Assembly (NCBI GenBank): GCA_946641515.1
Contig: CAMPBT010000005.1
Location: 16,272-80,271 of the forward strand
Origin: UBA3210 sp002363635
Lineage (GTDB): Bacteria; Bacillota_I; Bacilli_A; RFN20; CAG-449
Direction of reading: 5' to 3'
DNA length: 64,000 bases
Shown: positions 59,766 through 64,000 of the stretch, one piece after another
Numbering within the stretch: the stretch's first letter is position 1
Layout: the number at the start of each line of letters is the position of its first letter
Notes under the pieces: generated by a model
The model's input: the letters and a program-made list of their open reading frames with translations, nothing else
Told to the model about the DNA's origin: nothing
The model's database searches: none
Position numbers and translations under genes: made by a program

Positions 59766-61014
59766 AAAAACGATAAAAAAAGTTATATTATTATCTCTAA
59801 GTTTATGTTCAGTTTCTTGTAATAATCCTAATGAAAAAGAGGATATTATAAAAATAAAAAGTGATGTATCAGAATCTGAAAGTAGTATAACAGAAAAAAA
59901 TTATGATCAACTTGGACCACAAGTAGAAATAAAAGAAACAAAAGCAAAATTAATCTATAAAGAAGAAGATGATATTTTTTATCAAAAATTAAAGATTAAC
60001 TTAGATAATCTACATAATTTAGGTTATTCAATTAATAAAGATGCTGTATCTTTTACTGATCAATTGAATTTTAAATATCAAAGAGAAGTAGGAAATTATA
60101 CTGTATTGACATCTAATTATACACATTTTGGTTGGGGTGTTGCAGATGAATTTACTCCTTATTTTTTAGGCGATTACCTTTTTTATGGGGATTATTGTGG
60201 TGAACACCATGTTTTAATACCTAAAAATACAAATGAAAGATTCACATTGAAAGAATTATATGTTAATAAAAGAATAAGTAATGAAATGTTAGATCAAATT
60301 TATTATGAAGACTTACTAGTTCAAACATCAAATATGACAGATGAAGAATATGCTTCATGGAAAGAAGAATATTTAAATTTATATAAAAATTTACGTGTTT
60401 ATGATTGCAGAGCATATAGATTAAATGATGTAGAAGTTACTTTAGAAAAGAAAAAATATTCATTTGGTGATCCTAAAAATATATTTGATGAAAATATTAA
60501 TATTCAAACATCATACAGTAGTAAAAACATCAAATTAGATTTTGATAAAAGTATATATTTAGGTAATATAGATTCATATGATATTGCATTTTTTCCAAAA
60601 GGAAATGGAAGAGCATTAACTCCTATTATTTATGGTGAGAAGAGTAATATGGAATTAAATAATTTATATGTATGTACTTCAAGGTGGGATGATAGAATTA
60701 ATTTCTATTCAATTTTTACAACAAATAGGTTTTATTTTGGAGAAAATTTGATGAAAGAATTATTTGATAGTACATCTCAAATGCTTTTCATAGGGAAAAA
60801 AGAAGGCAAATATTATAACGCCTTTGAGTTATATAGAAATAATCTAATTTCTCAAGAATCGTTATTATCTATTTCAATGCAATTATATTCTTATTATCTA
60901 GATTTATATTTAGTTAATCATCCAGGTGAGGAAGCGTTTTTTAATAAAAAGTATTTAGATAATTGGGATAAAGTATATAAAACACCAGAGCCAATAATAC
61001 CTGCTGCAAGTTAA
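59758..61014 (+). CDS. Putative lipoprotein, function unknown
   Basis: A 418-residue protein with a signal sequence MNKKTIKKVILLSLSLCSVS followed by Cys21, the likely lipid-modified residue, although the lipobox SVSC is imperfect. The mature part is rich in Asn, Tyr and Lys and shows no domain I recognise. An acidic Ser-rich linker follows the cysteine. Base composition is more AT-rich than its neighbours. Among several possible starts, the ATG at 59758 is supported by GGAGGA 8 bases upstream. It is transcribed alone between two terminators. Confidence 0.7.
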   Translation: MNKKTIKKVILLSLSLCSVSCNNPNEKEDIIKIKSDVSESESSITEKNYDQLGPQVEIKETKAKLIYKEEDDIFYQKLKINLDNLHNLGYSINKDAVSFTDQLNFKYQREVGNYTVLTSNYTHFGWGVADEFTPYFLGDYLFYGDYCGEHHVLIPKNTNERFTLKELYVNKRISNEMLDQIYYEDLLVQTSNMTDEEYASWKEEYLNLYKNLRVYDCRAYRLNDVEVTLEKKKYSFGDPKNIFDENINIQTSYSSKNIKLDFDKSIYLGNIDSYDIAFFPKGNGRALTPIIYGEKSNMELNNLYVCTSRWDDRINFYSIFTTNRFYFGENLMKELFDSTSQMLFIGKKEGKYYNAFELYRNNLISQESLLSISMQLYSYYLDLYLVNHPGEEAFFNKKYLDNWDKVYKTPEPIIPAAS

Positions 61015-61021
61015 AAATAAT

Positions 61022-61060
61022 AAAACTGTAAGTATCTTTTGAAACTTACAGTTTTAATTT
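61022..61060. terminator. Two-way terminator between lipoprotein and znuB
   Basis: AAAACTGTAAGT (61022-61033) pairs with ACTTACAGTTTT (61044-61055), with runs of A and T outside on both strands. Confidence 0.9.
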
Positions 61061-61893
61061 TAATTACATTTTTTTGCATTAATGCTTGATGAAATAAAAC
61101 AAATAATTAATCCTAAAATATTTGTCATTACAATGATTCCACCTACATGTAAAGAGAATGTATAGGCAATGAATAATCCAATAATTGATGAAATTAATGA
61201 GATTATAACTGATGCTAAGTGACTTCCTTTAGATGAGTGAGAAATCTTTAATCCTGCCGCGACAGGAATTGAAATAAATGATGCAACAAGTAATGATCCA
61301 ATCATATTCGAAGCAACTGCAATAATAATAGATGTAATTGCAGTGTCTAAGAATGATAAGAAGATAACTGGCATTTTATTAGCCTTACATTCATTTTCAT
61401 CATAACTTAATGCCATGTTGCTTCTATAGAATAAGACTTCGTATATCAATCCTACTACGACAACTACGCTTAAAATAATTAAATCAGTTGTTTTTAATGA
61501 AAATGGTGAACCAAATAAATATGATTCGAAATTACTTGATGGGGCAAATTGAGATAAGATACCTACTAAGCCTAAAGAGAAAGCAAGAATAATGGTTAAT
61601 GCTAAATCTTGATGCTTAGGTAATTTTCTTCTAATGATTTCAATTAAGAAAGCAGATATTAAAGAAAAGATAATAGATGTCCAAACTGGTAAGATACCAA
61701 TTACTAAACCTAATGCTATACCTGCTAAAGAGGTGTGAGATAAGGTGTCAGATATCATTGAGAATCCTTTACCTGCTAGACGAATACCAATTACTGGTAA
61801 GATTAATGATAAAAGGATTAAGACAACAAATCCTCTTACAAAGAAACTGTAAGAGAAAGCGTCTAGAGGATTTAATATATAAACTAATGCCAT
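61060..61893 (-). CDS. znuB: Metal ABC transporter permease (ZnuB-like)
   Basis: A 277-residue ABC-3 family permease with about eight membrane segments. The pattern ALVYILNPLDAFSYSFFVRG at the N-terminus, FSMISDTLSHTSLAGIALG near 44 and LLVASFISIPVAAGLKI near 205 are typical for zinc or manganese uptake systems. The start has AAGGAGG 8 bases upstream, 1 base after znuC. It is the last gene of the operon and ends at a two-way terminator. Zinc rather than manganese is inferred from the Zur-like regulator nearby. Confidence 0.92.
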   Translation of the reverse strand: MALVYILNPLDAFSYSFFVRGFVVLILLSLILPVIGIRLAGKGFSMISDTLSHTSLAGIALGLVIGILPVWTSIIFSLISAFLIEIIRRKLPKHQDLALTIILAFSLGLVGILSQFAPSSNFESYLFGSPFSLKTTDLIILSVVVVVGLIYEVLFYRSNMALSYDENECKANKMPVIFLSFLDTAITSIIIAVASNMIGSLLVASFISIPVAAGLKISHSSKGSHLASVIISLISSIIGLFIAYTFSLHVGGIIVMTNILGLIICFISSSINAKKCN

Positions 61894-61894
61894 A

Positions 61895-62509
61895 TTATTT
61901 TTCCTCCTTGTCTAAATCGATGAATCTACATCCTTCAGGGAAATCTTCTTGCATGTGAGAAACCATGACAATTGTTTTCTTTTCTTTAAGTAATGATTTT
62001 AAGATATTCTTAATTTCTTGCTTAGAAACTTCATCAATACCAGTTGTAGGTTCATCAAGTAAGATTAGATCTGGATTAGATAAGATAACTTCTGCAAATC
62101 TTACTTTTTCTTGTTGACCACCTGATAATTCATCTAATCTTTTATTTCTTAATTCATAAATACCCATTTTATGAAGAATATCATCAACTTTTTGATAATC
62201 TTTCTTAGTCATAAAACTAAATGGTTTCTTCTTTAAACCTAAAGATACTATTTCTCTAACATTCGCGGAAAATGAATTTCTCTTATTGATATTGACCTGT
62301 GATAAATAACCGACACTATGAAAATCATTAAATATTTCACCAGACTTTGCTTTAACAATTCCTGCGATTAATTTAATGATAGTTGATTTTCCAGTTCCGT
62401 TATTTCCAACTAATCCAACAAATTCGCCTTCCTTAATTTCTAAATTAAGATTAGAGAAGACTACATCGTTATCATAATTGAAATTTACATTTTTAAATTC
62501 TATTTTCAT
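61895..62509 (-). CDS. znuC: Metal ABC transporter ATP-binding protein (ZnuC-like)
   Basis: A 204-residue ATPase. Walker A GNNGTGKSTI near residue 36, signature LSGGQQEKVRFAEV near 121, Walker B LILLDEPTTGIDEVS near 143, and VSHMQED near 177 are all present. At 204 residues it is shorter than typical ZnuC (about 230-250), lacking most of the C-terminal end. The start has AGGT about 7 bases upstream. It lies between znuA (17 bases) and znuB (1 base). Confidence 0.93.
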   Translation of the reverse strand: MKIEFKNVNFNYDNDVVFSNLNLEIKEGEFVGLVGNNGTGKSTIIKLIAGIVKAKSGEIFNDFHSVGYLSQVNINKRNSFSANVREIVSLGLKKKPFSFMTKKDYQKVDDILHKMGIYELRNKRLDELSGGQQEKVRFAEVILSNPDLILLDEPTTGIDEVSKQEIKNILKSLLKEKKTIVMVSHMQEDFPEGCRFIDLDKEEK

Positions 62510-62526
62510 TTTTTTACCTATGCGCT

Positions 62527-63378
62527 TTAGTTATTTTTTAATTCAGTTAGATTATCTTCCATAACTTTTAAGTATGTTTCTCCATTAGCATATTCTTCTT
62601 CAGAAACTGCTTCATAAGATTTTAATACTTTTAATGATACTTCATAATTATCTTTCTTTAATTCATCAACAATAGTTTGAACGTTACCTACGCTGTCTAA
62701 TTCTTCTACATAAATAGTTTTAATAGAGTTCTCTTTGATAATATTGATTACTTGTTGGATTCTTGATGAAGTAGGTTCGTGATCTGCAATATCTGCAATA
62801 CCTACTTGTTTGAAAGAGTAATCTCTTGCTAAATAATAGAAAGCTTCATGAGAAGTAACAATATATTTAGATGTAGTAATAGAAGATAATGCTTCAGTAT
62901 ATTTAGTATCTAATGCATTAAATTCATTTACCGCTTTAGTGTAGTTTTCTAAATAATAATCTTTATTAGAAGAATCAAGTTCTACAATCTTTTCATAAAC
63001 TACTTTTAACATCTTTAATGATTCTTTAAGTGATAACCAAGCATGTGGATCATCATTTTCAAATTCATTAGATGTAGTTATTTCAAAATATTTGTCTGTA
63101 TTTAATTTCTTTGCCCATGAATCAATGCTATGTCCATATCCAAATAATACGTCGCATCTTTCTGCTATAGCGACTTCTTTAGCTGTTGAAGGAGAAAATT
63201 CGTGAGGTTCATTGTTACCGCAGATATTTGTAATAGTAGCTTTATCTCCTGCAATTCTATATGCAAGGTCATAGACAGGAGCAAAAGAACAAGCTATTGA
63301 TAACTTGTCATTGTTAGCGTTATTGCCACAGGAAACTATACTTAATAATGCGATTAAACTTAAAAATCCTTTTTTCAT
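62527..63378 (-). CDS. znuA: Metal-binding lipoprotein of ABC transporter (ZnuA-like)
   Basis: A 283-residue solute-binding lipoprotein. The signal LSLIALLSIVSCGNN gives a good lipobox ending at Cys17. Metal-binding positions of the cluster A-I family are seen: NEPHEFSP near 55, DPHAWLSL near 114 and TSHEAFYYLA near 180, plus VEELDSVGN near 233. The His-rich loop of classical ZnuA is missing. The frame runs further upstream, but the ATG at 63378 has AAGGAG 6 bases before it. The promoter TTGACT/TATAGT (63420-63448) lies between two Fur-type palindromes, so expression is likely repressed by the divergent regulator. Confidence 0.93.
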   Translation of the reverse strand: MKKGFLSLIALLSIVSCGNNANNDKLSIACSFAPVYDLAYRIAGDKATITNICGNNEPHEFSPSTAKEVAIAERCDVLFGYGHSIDSWAKKLNTDKYFEITTSNEFENDDPHAWLSLKESLKMLKVVYEKIVELDSSNKDYYLENYTKAVNEFNALDTKYTEALSSITTSKYIVTSHEAFYYLARDYSFKQVGIADIADHEPTSSRIQQVINIIKENSIKTIYVEELDSVGNVQTIVDELKKDNYEVSLKVLKSYEAVSEEEYANGETYLKVMEDNLTELKNN

Positions 63379-63394
63379 CAAATTCTCCTTGCAA

Positions 63395-63411
63395 ATGCGA
63401 ATGGTTCGCAA
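63395..63411. promoter_or_regulatory. Fur/Zur-type operator 1, at the znuA transcription start
   Basis: ATGCGAATGGTTCGCAA is a near-perfect 8-1-8 palindrome lying just after the predicted znuA start of transcription. Confidence 0.75.
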
Positions 63412-63419
63412 CAAAATAT

Positions 63420-63448
63420 ACTATAGAGATTGATTAAGCTAAAGTCAA
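63420..63448 (-). promoter_or_regulatory. Promoter of znuA-znuC-znuB
   Basis: On the minus strand TTGACT (63443-63448) and TATAGT (63420-63425) are 17 bases apart. Confidence 0.75.
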
Positions 63449-63453
63449 TCTTT

Positions 63454-63470
63454 TTGCGAATGATTCGCAA
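63454..63470. promoter_or_regulatory. Fur/Zur-type operator 2, between znuA promoter and regulator gene
   Basis: TTGCGAATGATTCGCAA is a perfect 8-1-8 palindrome ending 13 bases before the regulator ATG. Its centre is 59 bases from that of operator 1. Confidence 0.8.
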
Positions 63471-63483
63471 TAAAGTAGTGATT

Positions 63484-63882
63484 ATGAAAAAAACTAAATC
63501 AAGAGAACAGGTAAAACAGATATTAATGAATGCTCGTGAGCCACTTAATGCTCAGGATATTTTTAATCGTGATTTTACTGGTTTAACTTTATCAACAATA
63601 TATAGAACATTAATTGCTTTTGAACAAGAAGGCTTAATTAAAAAAGAAGTTTCACCTATTACTAGAGAAGCTACTTATTCATGGAAAGATGATGAAGAAC
63701 ATGGACACATTTTAGAATGCGTTAAATGTCGTAAACAAATTCGTTTAGATTATTGTCCTTTTGAAGGGGTAAATGAACTAATTGAAGAGAAAACTGGCTT
63801 CACTTTAGACGATGAAAACCATGTTTTATATGGCGTTTGCAAAGAATGTAATCAAAAACTAAAAAATAATGTTGAAAATTAA
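63484..63882 (+). CDS. zur: Fur-family metal regulator, probably Zur
   Basis: A 132-residue Fur-family repressor. The winged helix shows EPLNAQDIFN near residue 18 and LTLSTIYRTLIAFEQEGLIKK near 33. The structural zinc site is two CxxC pairs: CVKC near 80 and CKEC near 122. HGHILEC carries regulatory metal ligands. Zur is preferred to Fur or PerR because the gene is divergent from a metal-uptake operon of the zinc type. The frame continues upstream through operator 2. The ATG at 63484 gives normal length, although its ribosome binding site (AAAGTAGTG) is weak. Confidence 0.85.
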   Translation: MKKTKSREQVKQILMNAREPLNAQDIFNRDFTGLTLSTIYRTLIAFEQEGLIKKEVSPITREATYSWKDDEEHGHILECVKCRKQIRLDYCPFEGVNELIEEKTGFTLDDENHVLYGVCKECNQKLKNNVEN

Positions 63883-63901
63883 TATAAATATTATTTATAA
63901 T
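63872..63901 (+). promoter_or_regulatory. Promoter of tRNA-Leu(GAG)
   Basis: TTGAAA (63872-63877) at the end of zur and TATAAT (63896-63901) are 18 bases apart, 12 bases before the tRNA. Confidence 0.7.
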
Positions 63902-63913
63902 GATTAAGCAATT

Positions 63914-63998
63914 GCGGCCGTGGCGGAACTGGTAGACGCGTACGTTTGAGGGGCGTATAGGGTAACCTGTGTGAGTTCGATTCTCATCGGCCGCACCA
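63914..63998 (+). tRNA. tRNA-Leu (anticodon GAG)
   Basis: An 85-base type II tRNA. Acceptor GCGGCCG pairs with CGGCCGC, anticodon stem TACGT/GCGTA holds GAG, long variable arm, and encoded CCA at 63996-63998. Confidence 0.94.
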
Positions 63999-64000
63999 TT

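Noticed and set aside
63460..63483. Earlier ATG start for the Fur-family regulator
   Set aside because: That ATG lies inside the operator palindrome and has no ribosome binding site. The protein from 63484 already has the normal family length.
1..64000. CRISPR arrays, insertion sequences, prophage or rRNA genes
   Set aside because: No regularly spaced repeats, transposase genes, phage structural genes or rRNA sequences were seen.

Overview
The window is about 64 kb of AT-rich DNA (roughly one third G+C by eye) holding tightly packed housekeeping genes. The gene content and order point to a low-GC Gram-positive bacterium of the Bacilli/Erysipelotrichia type, probably an uncultured or host-associated lineage near the Mollicutes. 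PolC, DnaD, RecU, GpsB, RNase Y, RpoE (delta), a B-type RNase P RNA and Bacillus-like gene blocks all fit this. TGA ends one gene (41741-43669) and every tryptophan I checked is TGG, so the standard genetic code is used. The species cannot be named from sequence alone.

Layout. 1-5493: 3' end of rnhB, then dprA, topA, trmFO and a XerC-type recombinase. 5494-8991: a structured leader, then rpsB-tsf-pyrH-frr. 9138-17429: cdsA-dxr-rseP-polC and a small P-loop kinase. This follows the Bacillus order with hslVU, codY, uppS and proS missing from their usual places. 17490-19970: an MgtC-like protein, a SHOCT-tail membrane protein and the c-di-AMP synthase cdaA. 20074-23229: tRNA-Val, an unusual CCA-nucleotidyltransferase/dipeptidase fusion, dnaD and nth. 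23244-25407: recU, a DEDD exonuclease, gpsB and rnpB. 25437-32101: pgsA, cinA, recA, rny, ymdB, miaB and ymcA. 32322-33530: a glycosyltransferase. 33655-41692: mutS-mutL-miaA, fhs-folD and DUF951. 41741-46419: two large ABC-FtsX exporters inserted between DUF951 and ychF. 46529-53480: ychF, ispF, DUF1934-argS-rpoE, fba, nrnA and cysQ. 53525-57140 (minus strand): a membrane protein, a duplicated NifU-like protein, five tRNA genes, pgi and an S1 protein. 57340-61014: a LemA-like protein, pepF and a lipoprotein. 61060-63882: znuB-znuC-znuA and a divergent Fur/Zur-type regulator. 63914-63998: tRNA-Leu.

Functionally the window covers replication and repair, RNA turnover (RNase Y with YmdB and YmcA, NrnA, RNase P), tRNA maturation, two steps of the MEP isoprenoid pathway (dxr, ispF), phospholipid synthesis (cdsA, pgsA), one-carbon metabolism (fhs-folD), glycolysis (fba, pgi) and zinc uptake.

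No gene-free stretch reaches 300 bases. The longest are 5494-5735 (promoter and leader of rpsB), 27567-27804 (terminator, promoter and leader of rny), 32102-32321 (hairpin cluster) and 57141-57339 (promoter and inverted repeats). No insertion sequence, prophage, CRISPR array or rRNA gene is visible. The most unusual items are the fusion gene at 20251-21942, the start-codon-sequestering hairpin before the ABC pair, the two Fur-type palindromes controlling the zinc locus, the 22-bp palindrome before the NifU-like gene, and the long Ala/Pro/Lys tail on ribosomal protein S2.
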